64,000 nt of DNA from Pseudoduganella dura (GCF_009727155.1 NZ_WNWM01000002.1:1116001-1180000), one strand, 5' to 3'. Counted from the stretch's first letter, positions 30,513 to 39,926 are shown. The notes: generated from the letters alone by a model not told the origin. Numbers and translations are program-made.

Positions 30513-33512
30513 ATGAGCCCTCTTTCTTTCGCCAGGCACTGCCTGTCGCGCGTATTCCTGTTTGCGGCCGCAATGCTTGCCGCCGTATCGGCCGATGCGG
30601 CCGCCCCGACCAGACTGCGCGATTACACCCACACCGCCTGGACGATGCGCGACGGCGCGCCGACGGAGGTGCAGCAGATGGCGCAGACGAGCGACGGCAT
30701 GTTGTGGCTGTCCACCACCACCGCGCTGTATCGTTTCGACGGCGTGTCCTTCAGCGCCTACACGATGCCGCCCGGTGCGGAGGAAATGAAGCAGATCCTC
30801 GAACTGCACGCACGGCCCAATGGCGAGCTCTGGATGGCCGATGAAGTGGGCGGCCTGTACATGCTGCGTGCCGGCCGGGTGTACAACCGCTCGCCGCCGG
30901 AGCAAGGCGCTGCCGTACAGGGCGTGGCATTCGATCCGGACGGCAGCGTGTGGGCCGCCAACGGTTCCGGGCTGCTGCGCTTCGATGGCAAGGCATGGCA
31001 GCGCTACGACGACTTCGAAGGCGGGCCGAAAAAGGAGGCCTGGAGCGTGCTGGCGGACCAATACGGCCAGATCTGGACCAACAACAGCGAAGGCCTTTTC
31101 CTGCTCGACCGTGCCAGCGGCAGGTTCCGGCGCATGCTGGGCACCGCGGCCGAGGGCAGCCTGGTTGCATCGCCCGATGGCCAGTTATGGCTCGCCGGGA
31201 AGAACGGCCTGGTCGCCGTGCCGATGCCGCCGCAACAGGCGCGCCTGCCGCGGCCCGGGCATGCCAATTCCGCATCGTCGCGTTCGCAGGCCCAGTTCGA
31301 CCGCGCGGGGAATCTCTGGTCGCTGCAGTGCGGCACGGGCCTTTGCTACCTTCCCCGCGCCGCCGAACGTGCGACGCGCGGGAAGATCGACCTGAAGGGT
31401 GCGGAGCACCTGTCCCAGTCCTGGCAGCTGTCGTCGGTGGCCGTCAACAGCGTGCTGGAAGACCGCGAGGGCAATATCTGGCTGGCAACCCAGAACGGCC
31501 TCGACCGCTTTCACAGCAACAAGGTCCTGGCGATGCCGATACCGGGCGAACGCGGCGACTACAGCATGGCGCGCGATACCGAGGGCAATGTATGGGTCGC
31601 CGAGCCCACCACTTCCGTGGCATGGCGCCTGCGGCAGGATGGCACGCTGGTGCCGGACCGCTCGGAACCGTTCTACCTGGTCGCGAACGATCGCGACGGC
31701 GCCCTGCTGCTGGCGGGCCGCAATGCGCTGGTGCGCCGCTTCCACGGCAAGGAAACGCGCATTCTCCTGCCGCCGGGCCATGACGGCAAGCCGACCGAGG
31801 TGCCGCTGTTCGGCATGCTCGATGACGGCAAGGTGCTATGGATCGCGTCCGCAGAGATCGGGCTGAGGGGCTACGTCGATGGCAAATGGCTGCCTCGCGA
31901 CGCGTTTCACTTCCCGCCGAAGGTCTTCGTGTCCGCCTACGGAGGCCGCCCGGGAACGCTGTGGCTGGGCTGTGGCGACGGCAGCGTGGTCTACTATGAC
32001 GAAGGAAAGCTGACGACCTACGATGGCGCCGCGGTGGGCATGTTCACGGCCGTGCTGCCGGGCCCCGAAATGGTCGTGGCCGGGATCAAGGGGCTCGCGG
32101 TCATGCGCGACGGGCGCTTCCACCCGCTGCATGCCGACGTGCCGGAGGTGCTGCAAGGCGTGTCGGGGCTGGCGGTCGCGTCCAATGGCGATCGCTGGCT
32201 GAACGGCAGTCGCGGCATCGTGCAGGTGCGCGCGGCGGACTGGCGCGCGGCACTGGCGCATCCGGAACGGCCACTGCGCTACCGCCTGATCGGTGCCCAG
32301 GAGGGCTATCCCGGCAGCGCGATGGTGGCGAACCGGCTGCACAGCATTTTCACCTCGCCCGACGGGCAGATGTGGTTCATGTCGAGCGGCGGCATTGTCC
32401 GGCTCGATCCGGCCGCGGTACCGCGCAATGCCGTGCCGCCCCAGGTCCGCGTTGCCGCCGTCACGGTCGGCAGCGCGACGCATGCCGGCGGCGGCGTGGT
32501 GCGCCTGCCGCCCGGCTCGCAGAATTTCCAGGTGTCGTTCACCGCCCCGAGCCTCGTGCGCGCGGACGGGGTGCGCTTCCAGTACCGCCTGGCCGGCGTG
32601 GATGCCGATTGGCAGGACGGCGGAACACGGCGCACCGCGCGCTACACGAACGTACCGCCCGGCTCGTATCACTTCGAAGTCAAGGCCTTCAACGAGGACG
32701 CCGTCGCCGGAGCCGCCCAGGCGGGCACGGTCATCGACGTGGCCCCGGCGCTGACCCAGACACTGTGGTTCCGTGGCGCCATCGGCCTGCTGCTCGGCGG
32801 GGCGCTGTATCTGCTGTACCGCTACCGCCTGCGTCGGGCGCTGGCGCGCACGGCCGAGAAACTGCATGTGCGCATGGCGGAACGGGAGCGCATCGCCCGT
32901 ACGTTGCACGATACGTTCCTGCAGAGCGTACAGGCGGTGATGCTGCGCGTACAGGCGATGGCGATGGAACTGCCCGCCGGCTCGGCCCGGAGCAAGCTCG
33001 AGGCCGTACTCGACCAGGCCGACCGCACCCTCGGCGAGGGCCGCGACCAGGTGCACGAACTGCGTTCCGGACCCGACATCGTGCAGGCGGTGACCACGGC
33101 CGGCGAAGCACTGCAGGCAACGCATGCCGCCACGCGTTTCACGCTGGCCGTTGCCGGCGAGCAGCGCAAGCTGCAGGCACAGGCCGGCGAAGAAGCGACG
33201 GAAATCTGCCTGGAGGCGATGCGCAATGCTTACCATCATGCCCGCGGCACGCAAGTGAATGTGCGGATCACGTTCGGCAGTGCCGGGCTTGTCATCCATG
33301 TGTCGGACAACGGCCGGGGGATGACGGAACTCGCCATTCGCCAGCGGCTCGAAGAAGGCCATTGGGGCATGCTGGGCATGCGCGAGCGGGCCGCGCGGAT
33401 TGGCGCCAGCCTGGCGATCAACAGCAGGCCCGGGCTCGGCACGAACATCGAGGTGACCGTGCCATGGCGGCTTGCATATGCCGAACGGGAAGCCGGCAGG
33501 ATGCTGTCGTAG
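30513..33512 (+). CDS. Sensor histidine kinase with two-component propeller domain
   Basis: 999 aa from ATG 30513. Signal peptide (to about 30), then many YXX-W repeats (D-G-M-L-W-L, G-N-I-W-L-A, G-Q-I-W-T-N) forming a 14-bladed Reg_prop beta-propeller over about 40-660. Then a Y_Y_Y immunoglobulin-like domain (about 680-745), one membrane helix (near 755), HisKA_3 with R-T-L-H-D-T-F-L-Q near 798, and a HATPase (E-A-M-R-N-A-Y-H-H-A near 904; D-N-G-R-G-M). It would sense an extracellular polymer or nutrient and phosphorylate a NarL/LuxR-type regulator. No regulator gene is adjacent, which is unusual. A terminator follows. Confidence 0.9.
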   Translation: MSPLSFARHCLSRVFLFAAAMLAAVSADAAAPTRLRDYTHTAWTMRDGAPTEVQQMAQTSDGMLWLSTTTALYRFDGVSFSAYTMPPGAEEMKQILELHARPNGELWMADEVGGLYMLRAGRVYNRSPPEQGAAVQGVAFDPDGSVWAANGSGLLRFDGKAWQRYDDFEGGPKKEAWSVLADQYGQIWTNNSEGLFLLDRASGRFRRMLGTAAEGSLVASPDGQLWLAGKNGLVAVPMPPQQARLPRPGHANSASSRSQAQFDRAGNLWSLQCGTGLCYLPRAAERATRGKIDLKGAEHLSQSWQLSSVAVNSVLEDREGNIWLATQNGLDRFHSNKVLAMPIPGERGDYSMARDTEGNVWVAEPTTSVAWRLRQDGTLVPDRSEPFYLVANDRDGALLLAGRNALVRRFHGKETRILLPPGHDGKPTEVPLFGMLDDGKVLWIASAEIGLRGYVDGKWLPRDAFHFPPKVFVSAYGGRPGTLWLGCGDGSVVYYDEGKLTTYDGAAVGMFTAVLPGPEMVVAGIKGLAVMRDGRFHPLHADVPEVLQGVSGLAVASNGDRWLNGSRGIVQVRAADWRAALAHPERPLRYRLIGAQEGYPGSAMVANRLHSIFTSPDGQMWFMSSGGIVRLDPAAVPRNAVPPQVRVAAVTVGSATHAGGGVVRLPPGSQNFQVSFTAPSLVRADGVRFQYRLAGVDADWQDGGTRRTARYTNVPPGSYHFEVKAFNEDAVAGAAQAGTVIDVAPALTQTLWFRGAIGLLLGGALYLLYRYRLRRALARTAEKLHVRMAERERIARTLHDTFLQSVQAVMLRVQAMAMELPAGSARSKLEAVLDQADRTLGEGRDQVHELRSGPDIVQAVTTAGEALQATHAATRFTLAVAGEQRKLQAQAGEEATEICLEAMRNAYHHARGTQVNVRITFGSAGLVIHVSDNGRGMTELAIRQRLEEGHWGMLGMRERAARIGASLAINSRPGLGTNIEVTVPWRLAYAEREAGRMLS

Positions 33513-33591
33513 GAATATTTTTACGACTGCGTATCGATTCGCGCGGCATCCGCACGGCCAGGGTGAACATGCCAAACGGAAACGGAGTTCG

Positions 33592-33618
33592 TGCGGTGCC
33601 CGGGCACGCAGTTTTTTT
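33592..33618 (+). terminator. Rho-independent terminator after the propeller kinase
   Basis: TGC-G-GTGCCC/GGGCAC-GCA stem with a bulged G and seven T residues, 80 bp after the stop codon. Confidence 0.7.
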
Positions 33619-33695
33619 CGCCAACGTGTCGATTCCAGCCAGCGTCGTTCGTCGTCATGATGCAGGACCCATCCACTTTTCGACAAGGGCACATC

Positions 33696-34094
33696 ATGAA
33701 CAAGCAGATCATCGTCAACCTGCCGGTCCGGGACCTGGAAAAATCCAGGGCTTTCTTTGCCGCGCTCGGCTTCAGCTTCGATCCCCGGTTTTCCAGCGAC
33801 AGCGCGGCGTTCATGGTCATCGTGGAGGGCGGCATCCACGCCATGCTGATGACCGAAGCCTTCTTCCAGTCGCTGATCGACAAACCTCTCGTCCGGGCGA
33901 AGGAGGCCAACGAGGTCATCATTTGCCTGAGCTGCGAGAGCCGGGAGGAAGTGGACAGCCTGATCGCCAGGGCCGTTGCCGCCGGCGGCCGCACGCCGCA
34001 CCCGCCGGAGGATCACGGCTTCATGTACGACCAGGGCTTCGAAGACCTCGACGGCCACCTGTGGAACCTGGTCTGGTCGGCGCCGCAGCCGTGA
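33696..34094 (+). CDS. VOC (glyoxalase/bleomycin-resistance) family protein
   Basis: 132 aa. Two beta-alpha-beta-beta-beta modules: N-L-P-V-R-D-L-E-K-S-R-A-F-F-A-A-L-G-F at residues 8-26 and a second repeat ending D-L-D-G-H-L-W-N-L-V-W. The N-terminal histidine ligand is replaced (N-L-P-V), as in many VOC proteins without glyoxalase activity. It may bind a metal or a small ligand. A poor ribosome site (ACAAGGGCAC) precedes it. Isolated between two unrelated genes. Confidence 0.85.
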   Translation: MNKQIIVNLPVRDLEKSRAFFAALGFSFDPRFSSDSAAFMVIVEGGIHAMLMTEAFFQSLIDKPLVRAKEANEVIICLSCESREEVDSLIARAVAAGGRTPHPPEDHGFMYDQGFEDLDGHLWNLVWSAPQP

Positions 34095-34191
34095 TGCGAC
34101 GGGCCGGGCTGCCCGGCCGCTGTGACAATCGACGCATTTTCAGCAGCGCTTATTTGCTAAGCTCGACGGGCGTACATCACCCCGAGGAGCA

Positions 34192-35595
34192 ATGCCCAGC
34201 ATGAGCTTGCGAAGAACCCTGTGCGCCGCGGTGCCGTGCCTGGCCGCGGCAGCCGCGATGGCGGCGGGCCCCGTCCATGCCGAAGACGCCGGCGGCTACT
34301 GGCGCGGCCGCATCGCCAACGCACTCGATGTCTTCGTGCAGTTTCAAAAAGGGCCGGACGGGCATTGGGCGGGCACGTTGACGGTGCCGCAGCAGGGCAT
34401 GGTGTCGAAGGTGGACAAGCTGGCCGTTACCGGCGACCAGGTCAGCTTCGCGATGACCGCGCTCGATGCCGGCTTCACGGCCCGCTGGAACGATGCTGAC
34501 AAGGCGTGGAACGGCACCTGGCGCCAGCAGGGCCGGAGCGTCCCGCTGGTGCTCAGGCGGACGGATGCCGGGTCCCTCAAGCCCAGCCGCCCGCAGGAAG
34601 AAGCCATTGCCGCCCGGGCGCCCGGATACACCGGCAGCGAAGTGCGCTTCGCCAACGACGCGGCCAATGTCACGCTGGCGGGCACTTTCACCGTCCCGCA
34701 TGGCAAGGGGCCGTTCCCCGCCGTGGTGCTGGTGCATGGCTCCGGCCCGCTCGATCGCGACCAGAAGGTGTTCGAGCACAAGATCTTTCTTGTGCTGGCC
34801 GACCACCTGAGCCGCCAGGGCATCGCGGTGCTGCGCTACGACAAGCGCGGCATCGGCAAGTCGTCCGGGGTCTACGCGGGGGCAACGTCGCTCGACTTCG
34901 CCAGCGACGCCGAGGCCGCGGTGCGTTTCCTGCGCGGCCGCCCCGAGGTCGCCACCCGGCACATCGGCATCGTCGGCCATTCCGAGGGCGGGCTGATCGC
35001 ACCGCTGGTCGCATCGCGCGATGCCGGTCTCGGCTTCTTGGTGCTGCTGGCCGGCCCCGGCGTGCGCGGCGAGCTGCTGATGGCCGAGCAACTGGCCCTG
35101 GCCGCCAGCGCGAACGGCGCGCCGGAACACGTTGTCGAAAAGGAGCGGGTGCTGAACCAGGCGATACTCGCCGCCATGGCCTCGGAGCCGCAACTGGAAG
35201 CGGCGCGCGCCAGGGCGAAGCTCGTCGTGGAAGAAGCCAGGCGCAACGGCACGCTGTCGGCGGACGCGGAGGCAAGGGTCGGGCTCTTCTCGACGCCGTG
35301 GTTCCATACGTTCCTCAGGCACGAACCGGGCCCCGCGCTGCGGGCCACGCGCCAGCCGGTCCTGGTACTGAACGGCGAGCTCGATCGCCAGGTACCCGCG
35401 GCCATGGATCTCGACGCGATCCGCACCGCCCTCAAGGACAATCCGCGCGCCGTGGTGAAGGCGCTGCCGAAACTGAACCACCTTTTCCAGACCGCCGTCA
35501 CGGGCGCCGGATCGGAATATTTCGGCATCGATGAAACCATCGCGCCGGCGGCGCTCGACATCGTCAGCGACTGGATACGGGCAACTGCAAGGTAA
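34192..35595 (+). CDS. Secreted alpha/beta hydrolase
   Basis: 467 aa. ATG 34192 lies 2 nt from the GAGGAG site; an in-frame ATG at 34201 gives better spacing and may be the true start. A signal peptide ends near residue 31 (V-H-A-E-D). An N-terminal beta-rich domain (about 35-125) precedes the hydrolase (about 145-467): V-L-V-H-G-S-G-P near 182, Y-D-K-R-G-I-G-K-S-S near 218, nucleophile G-H-S-E-G-G near 263, acid D in N-G-E-L-D near 398, and histidine in L-N-H-L-F near 425. The layout resembles secreted acyl-CoA-thioesterase-like or esterase proteins of the BAAT/dienelactone type. Substrate unknown. Confidence 0.85.
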   Translation: MPSMSLRRTLCAAVPCLAAAAAMAAGPVHAEDAGGYWRGRIANALDVFVQFQKGPDGHWAGTLTVPQQGMVSKVDKLAVTGDQVSFAMTALDAGFTARWNDADKAWNGTWRQQGRSVPLVLRRTDAGSLKPSRPQEEAIAARAPGYTGSEVRFANDAANVTLAGTFTVPHGKGPFPAVVLVHGSGPLDRDQKVFEHKIFLVLADHLSRQGIAVLRYDKRGIGKSSGVYAGATSLDFASDAEAAVRFLRGRPEVATRHIGIVGHSEGGLIAPLVASRDAGLGFLVLLAGPGVRGELLMAEQLALAASANGAPEHVVEKERVLNQAILAAMASEPQLEAARARAKLVVEEARRNGTLSADAEARVGLFSTPWFHTFLRHEPGPALRATRQPVLVLNGELDRQVPAAMDLDAIRTALKDNPRAVVKALPKLNHLFQTAVTGAGSEYFGIDETIAPAALDIVSDWIRATAR

Positions 35596-35642
35596 CCGAT
35601 GAGCGCTTGCAGCGCCAGCCGCGTTACCGAACGCCAGGGGAA

Positions 35643-36545
35643 CTAGCCGAACACCAGCGACTGGTGCGCATGCACCCCGGCCAGCATGCCGGCGGCGGAC
35701 GCCAGCATTGCGCTGTGCACCGGCGTCGCCATGTCGCCGGCCGCGAACACGCCGGGCACGGTGGTCTCCTTGCGCTCGTCGACGCGCACGCAGGGACCGA
35801 ACGGACCTTCGTCGAACGCGCAGCCGAGCTGCCCGGCGAGCGGGCTGGCAGGCTGCGTCCGGGGCGAGACAAACAGCGCGCCCAGCGGCACCATGCGGCC
35901 ATCCGCCAGGCATACGGCGTCCAGTCCCGGCGCGCTGCCCAACAGTGCAACGATGGGCGTGCGCTCGATCGTCACGCCCCGCGCCGCCAGCAACGCTCCC
36001 TGCTCCGTCGCCGGTTCCTCGCCGCCCTGCGTGAACAGGATCGCCGGCCCCCAGTCGGGAATCATCGCCGCCTTGTGCGCCGACATCGCATCGCCGCCCA
36101 GGATGCCCAGCGTCTGCCCGGCCACCTCGTACCCATGGCAATACGGGCAATGGATGACGGTGCGGCCCCAGCGTTCCGCCAGGCCCGGCAGTGCCGGCAG
36201 TTCGTCGCGCACGCCGCCGGCCAGCACGAGGCGGAGGGCGCGTTCCTGGTGCTGGCCGCCCTCGCCTTCGATTTCCACGATGAAGCCGCCGCCGGACCGG
36301 ATGGCCGCCGTGGCCGCTCCGTCCGCGAACGTCACGGTCGGATAGCGTGCCAGCTGCTGCCGGGCCTCGGCGCGGATCTGGTGCGGCGGCTTGCCGTCAT
36401 GGCCGAGGAAGCCGTGCACGCTGGCGGAAAAACGGTTGCGCGGCTGGTTCGCGTCGACCAGCAGCACGGCGCGGCGCGCCCGCGCCAGTTGCAGCGCGGC
36501 GGCCAGGCCGGCGAAACCGCCCCCTACGACGATGGCATCGAACAT
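35643..36545 (-). CDS. Thioredoxin-reductase-like FAD-dependent disulphide oxidoreductase
   Basis: 300 aa from ATG 36545 (AAGGAG five bases before; a GTG six bases upstream is less likely). FAD-binding V-V-G-G-G-F-A-G near 7-14, redox C-P-Y-C near 132 in H-C-P-Y-C-H-G-Y-E, and the C-terminal FAD motif A-A-G-D near 265. The second nucleotide motif around residue 146 reads G-I-L-G-G-D-A. This is a short thioredoxin-reductase-type enzyme without a classical second domain signature; it may reduce an unknown partner. It is divergent from an Rrf2 regulator across a strong inverted repeat, implying redox-linked control. Confidence 0.85.
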   Translation of the reverse strand: MFDAIVVGGGFAGLAAALQLARARRAVLLVDANQPRNRFSASVHGFLGHDGKPPHQIRAEARQQLARYPTVTFADGAATAAIRSGGGFIVEIEGEGGQHQERALRLVLAGGVRDELPALPGLAERWGRTVIHCPYCHGYEVAGQTLGILGGDAMSAHKAAMIPDWGPAILFTQGGEEPATEQGALLAARGVTIERTPIVALLGSAPGLDAVCLADGRMVPLGALFVSPRTQPASPLAGQLGCAFDEGPFGPCVRVDERKETTVPGVFAAGDMATPVHSAMLASAAGMLAGVHAHQSLVFG

Positions 36546-36569
36546 GATCACTCCTTATGTACTTTACGG

Positions 36570-36605
36570 AGTTACATGATAACGCAAAATCGTTATCATG
36601 CAACT
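36570..36605. promoter_or_regulatory. Candidate Rrf2 operator (15-bp inverted repeat)
   Basis: AGTTACATGATAACG (36570-36584), six bases, CGTTATCATGCAACT (36591-36605): a 15-bp inverted repeat with one mismatch, containing a perfect CATGATAACG/CGTTATCATG core. It lies between two divergent genes, 25 bp from one start codon and 39 bp from the other. Confidence 0.75.
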
Positions 36606-36644
36606 GTGATTGTTACGTTAGCGCGTGTTTGCTATGATCGCGGC

Positions 36645-37088
36645 ATGAGACACGACAGCCGCCTTTCCCGCATGCTTCACGTACTGATCCATATGGACAG
36701 CCTCGACGCTCCCGCCACATCGGAAACGATTGCCGGGATGCTGAACACGAATCCCGTCGTGGTGCGGCGGACGATGGCGGGGCTGCGCGAACACGGGTAT
36801 GTGCAGTCGGGCAAGGGCCATGGCGGGGGATGGGCCCTGGCGCGGCCGCTGGCCGAGGTCACGCTGCTCGATATTCACCATGCCTTGGGAGATCCGCCCG
36901 TGTTCGCACTGGGGACCACCGGCGAACACGCCGATTGCCTGGTGGAGCGGGCCGTCAACGCGGAACTGGGCGACGCGATGCGGGAGGCGGAGCGGCTGCT
37001 GCTGGAGCGGTTCGGACGGGTGACGCTGGCGGACCTGGCGAAGACCGTGAAGCTGCAGGCGGCGAAGGGGCGCGCGGCAGGCGGCTGA
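36645..37088 (+). CDS. Rrf2-family transcriptional regulator
   Basis: 147 aa from ATG 36645. Winged helix at residues 1-80 with L-H-V-L-I-H-M-D near 10, T-S-E-T-I-A-G-M-L-N-T-N-P-V-V-V-R-R near 27-44 and G-G-W-A-L-A-R-P near 62. It has only one Cys (near 95, H-A-D-C), so no Fe-S cluster site of the IscR type. It resembles the YwnA-like branch. The divergent thioredoxin-reductase-like gene is the likely target. Confidence 0.88.
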   Translation: MRHDSRLSRMLHVLIHMDSLDAPATSETIAGMLNTNPVVVRRTMAGLREHGYVQSGKGHGGGWALARPLAEVTLLDIHHALGDPPVFALGTTGEHADCLVERAVNAELGDAMREAERLLLERFGRVTLADLAKTVKLQAAKGRAAGG

Positions 37089-37171
37089 TGCGCCGATGCA
37101 ATGCGCAAGTCTGGCCGATTTGCACGTTACTGTGCACGCCGCATTGCACAGTGCCGTTTTACCGACGGACG

Positions 37172-37200
37172 AAAAAAAAAGACGCCGCGGCGTCTTTTTT
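37172..37200. terminator. Bidirectional terminator between Rrf2 and PEP-CTERM genes
   Basis: A-tract, GACGCCGCGGCGTC (a perfect 14-bp palindrome) and a T tract, located between converging genes. Confidence 0.85.
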
Positions 37201-37225
37201 CATCCAGCCTGAGAACCGCAGGCAA

Positions 37226-37720
37226 TTATGCCTTGCGACGACGGGCCAGGAAGCCGACGACGCCCAGGCCACCCAGCAGCATGCCGTAGGTGGTTGGCTC
37301 AGGAACAGCCGAGGTCACGTCGATCGTGCCGGCGTAGCTGGCGATGTCGCCCGTTGCCTTGCCGGTGATGACCAGGGTCAGCGTGCCGTTGACTGGCAGG
37401 TCGGCGAAATCGATATCGGAGTACTTGGCACCGTTGGCCAGGTCCAGGGCCACGCCGTTCAGCGTTGCCGAGTAGAAGTCGATGTTGCTTTTCTTGTTTT
37501 GCACGTTGCGCACGAAGCCGGTTGCATCGGCGGACACGCCGCTGTAGCTGAACGTGAACGTATCGGTGAAGTTGCCGATGGTGTGGCTGGTGCCGAAGTC
37601 GGCGGTCCAGTTGTCGGCGCCGGCTTCCAGGACGATCGTTGGCGACGTGTAGTCGACAGCCATCGCGCTGCCGAAGGAGGTGCTCAGGATTGCTGCCAGA
37701 ATCAGGGATTGCAGTTTCAT
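37226..37720 (-). CDS. FxDxF-type PEP-CTERM protein
   Basis: 164 aa with signal peptide (A-M-A near 20). F-T-D-T-F near 51 is the FxDxF motif, and the C-terminus is the sorting signal V-P-E-P-T-T-Y-G-M-L-L-G-G-L-G-V-V-G-F-L-A-followed by basic R-R-R-K-A. Such proteins are processed by exosortase and released or attached to exopolysaccharide. The middle is a beta-rich Thr/Asn/Gly domain. The exosortase gene is elsewhere. The upstream region is AT-rich. Confidence 0.92.
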   Translation of the reverse strand: MKLQSLILAAILSTSFGSAMAVDYTSPTIVLEAGADNWTADFGTSHTIGNFTDTFTFSYSGVSADATGFVRNVQNKKSNIDFYSATLNGVALDLANGAKYSDIDFADLPVNGTLTLVITGKATGDIASYAGTIDVTSAVPEPTTYGMLLGGLGVVGFLARRRKA

Positions 37721-37950
37721 TTGTTTTCTCTCATGCTAGATTTGTTGTCGAGCTGCCAATGTAATTCAGGGCACGTCTGCTTGTCAACAGTTTATTATAA
37801 GTTCCTTAAGAAAAATAATATTTTCTCTTGCAAGCGACGGAATTTTTCCCGATAGCAATGCAATATGCGGCTTTATTTCCATAGGGAATCAACTGAATAG
37901 ACGAGGCGGCCCGGCTACCTGCATGGCTGTTCATGCGGCAGCGTGACGAT

Positions 37951-39672
37951 TTAACGCGACAGGATCCTGTTGACCGGGCACGGGCACTTCTTTGCCTTCT
38001 TGCCGCTGCCACAGGGACAGAGCTCGTTGCGACCGACCTTCGCCACCGTGACGCGCTGTGCGACAGGCTCGGGAACAGCGGGCCGCACGTCGATCGCGGC
38101 ACGCGGCGCCGGAGCACCCATGCCCGAGGCGAGCTCGCGCATCAAGCGCTGTTCCGCCGGCAGCCCGGTATGCCTGACACGCAACAGTTCATTCCTCACA
38201 TCGATCCAGCGGCCGATGCGCTGCCCCCGGTCCGGGTAGGGCTTGCGCTCTTCGTCGAACATGAAACGCGCCAGCAGGAAATCCGTGGCCAGCTCGTCCG
38301 GCAGGCTGGCATGCGCCGCTTCCAGCCGCGCGATCGCGCCGGGCGCCATGGTCAGGCAACGCTGCGTTACTTTTTCGTTGTTCTCGGCCAGGGCCCGTTC
38401 GTAGGCATGCTGGATCATGACGGCGGCATCCATCCATTGCCGCAGGTCGTTCTTCTGCATGTAGAGCTCGGCCAGATCGAGGTGCGCCATGGTGACGGTG
38501 CGGGTCGCATCCTTCAGCAGGCGTTCGACCTCTTCCTGGGTTCCCGCCATCTCGCCACTCAGGATGCTCTTCGCAACCACATACTGCGCAGTGCTCAAGC
38601 CGGCGTCGCTGGCCCGCCGCAGCCATTTCGATGCCTCAGCCTGGTCCGGCTCGGTGCCCTCCCCGCGCGCCATCGCGAACGCCACTTCGTACTGCGCCGA
38701 TGGATAGCCGGCGTCCGCCGCCCGCAACGCGAGCTTGAACGCCGCGTGCGGGTCCGGCGCCACGCCCAGGCCCGAGCGCCAGATCTCGGCCAGCAGCGTC
38801 AGGGCCATCGGATGGTCTTCCGCCGCTGCGCGCTCCAGGTATTGCCGCGCCCGCGCGTAATCGACAGGGTTGTCGTGCAGGCCGAACATCGCATCGCGGC
38901 CACACCAGGCGAGCGCGTCGATATCATCGTCGCTGGCCGCCAGGGCAATCAGGTGTCGCCCGAATGCCATCATGCTCTCGCCACGCTGCCCTTCGGACAG
39001 CGCGAGGCCGTACTTGTAGCGCGCTGCCGGATGCCCCGCGTCGCTGGCATAGCGCAGCAGATCCAGCACGCGATCCTCCGTCCCCCGGGTCGCGACCTCG
39101 AGCGCAAGCAGTTGCGCATCCGCGTCCGGCTGTGCCTTTGCGTGCGCGATCTGCGCCGAGAGCTGCGCCTGCAGGGTCAGCGCGACCAGGTATTGGTCGG
39201 GCGCACTATTTTCGATGACCGCGCGGAAACAGGCTTCGGACAGCACATACGGGTCCTCGTCGGCGATCTCATAGCGTGGCAGCGCCGCACCCACATGCCG
39301 CACCTGAAATGCCGTCTCGAGCAGTTCCAGTACGACGTCGAGCGCCTGGCCCGCAAGGCCCCTGAATTGCGTGGCGTCGACCATGCCCGCCTCGGGATGC
39401 GCAGCCTGGTTGCCCCACCTGCGCAACTGGTCGAGCCGGTGCCGTGTTCCGGGATTGATGCTGTGCGCCCTGCCCAGCTCGCGGATCTTGTCGTCGAGGC
39501 CCACGGGCCAGTCTCCCGCGGCGTCGGTGCGCAGGATGTCGCAGCACAGACTGGCCAGCGACCTGGCTGCGATCAGCGTATTGCGGGGAAATTGATGGCG
39601 GCTGCGCTTTGCTTCGGCGTACAGCACCCTGACAGGTTCCGAGACACGCCGTGCGAAATCAAGATCGTTCAT
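37951..39672 (-). CDS. DUF4145 - Sel1-repeat - SEC-C zinc protein
   Basis: 573 aa. Residues about 15-125 resemble DUF4145 (L-D-D-K-I-R-E-L near 59, R-W-G-N-Q-A-A-H-P near 85), a helical domain found in many mobile and defence-related proteins. Sel1-like repeats follow (about 195-420; A-G-H-P-A-A-R-Y-K-Y-G-L-A, A-G-Y-P-S-A-Q-Y-E-V-A, A-G-L-S-T-A-Q-Y-V-V-A). The tail is a SEC-C zinc motif G-R-N-E-L-C-P-C-G-S-G-K-K-A-K-K-C-P-C. No signal peptide, so cytosolic. The Sel1 repeats would bind a peptide or protein and the SEC-C zinc motif a chaperone-like target. The combination is not one recalled as a named system. No partner gene is adjacent. Confidence 0.75.
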   Translation of the reverse strand: MNDLDFARRVSEPVRVLYAEAKRSRHQFPRNTLIAARSLASLCCDILRTDAAGDWPVGLDDKIRELGRAHSINPGTRHRLDQLRRWGNQAAHPEAGMVDATQFRGLAGQALDVVLELLETAFQVRHVGAALPRYEIADEDPYVLSEACFRAVIENSAPDQYLVALTLQAQLSAQIAHAKAQPDADAQLLALEVATRGTEDRVLDLLRYASDAGHPAARYKYGLALSEGQRGESMMAFGRHLIALAASDDDIDALAWCGRDAMFGLHDNPVDYARARQYLERAAAEDHPMALTLLAEIWRSGLGVAPDPHAAFKLALRAADAGYPSAQYEVAFAMARGEGTEPDQAEASKWLRRASDAGLSTAQYVVAKSILSGEMAGTQEEVERLLKDATRTVTMAHLDLAELYMQKNDLRQWMDAAVMIQHAYERALAENNEKVTQRCLTMAPGAIARLEAAHASLPDELATDFLLARFMFDEERKPYPDRGQRIGRWIDVRNELLRVRHTGLPAEQRLMRELASGMGAPAPRAAIDVRPAVPEPVAQRVTVAKVGRNELCPCGSGKKAKKCPCPVNRILSR

Positions 39673-39926
39673 GGTGGGATTTTAACGCCGGCGAGTGCGG
39701 CGGTCTGGAAAAGTTGCCCGGAATATCGTGGCGCCGCGTGTCGAACCATTGAATCCAGTCAAGACGGGACTGCTTCAAAAGCCGATCATTCACAGGCGAT
39801 CGTCTCCATCGAATCGTCCCGCCTGCGCAATGCCGGCAATGCAACAGCAGACACATAAATTTCTTGACTCCAATACTGGCCGCGCCATACTGATGCACTC
39901 ATAATGATTTTATTTGGAAATAAAAA
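39673..39926. other. Intergenic region upstream of the Sel1 gene
   Basis: About 250 bp with an AT-rich end. No gene or clear promoter seen. Confidence 0.4.
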
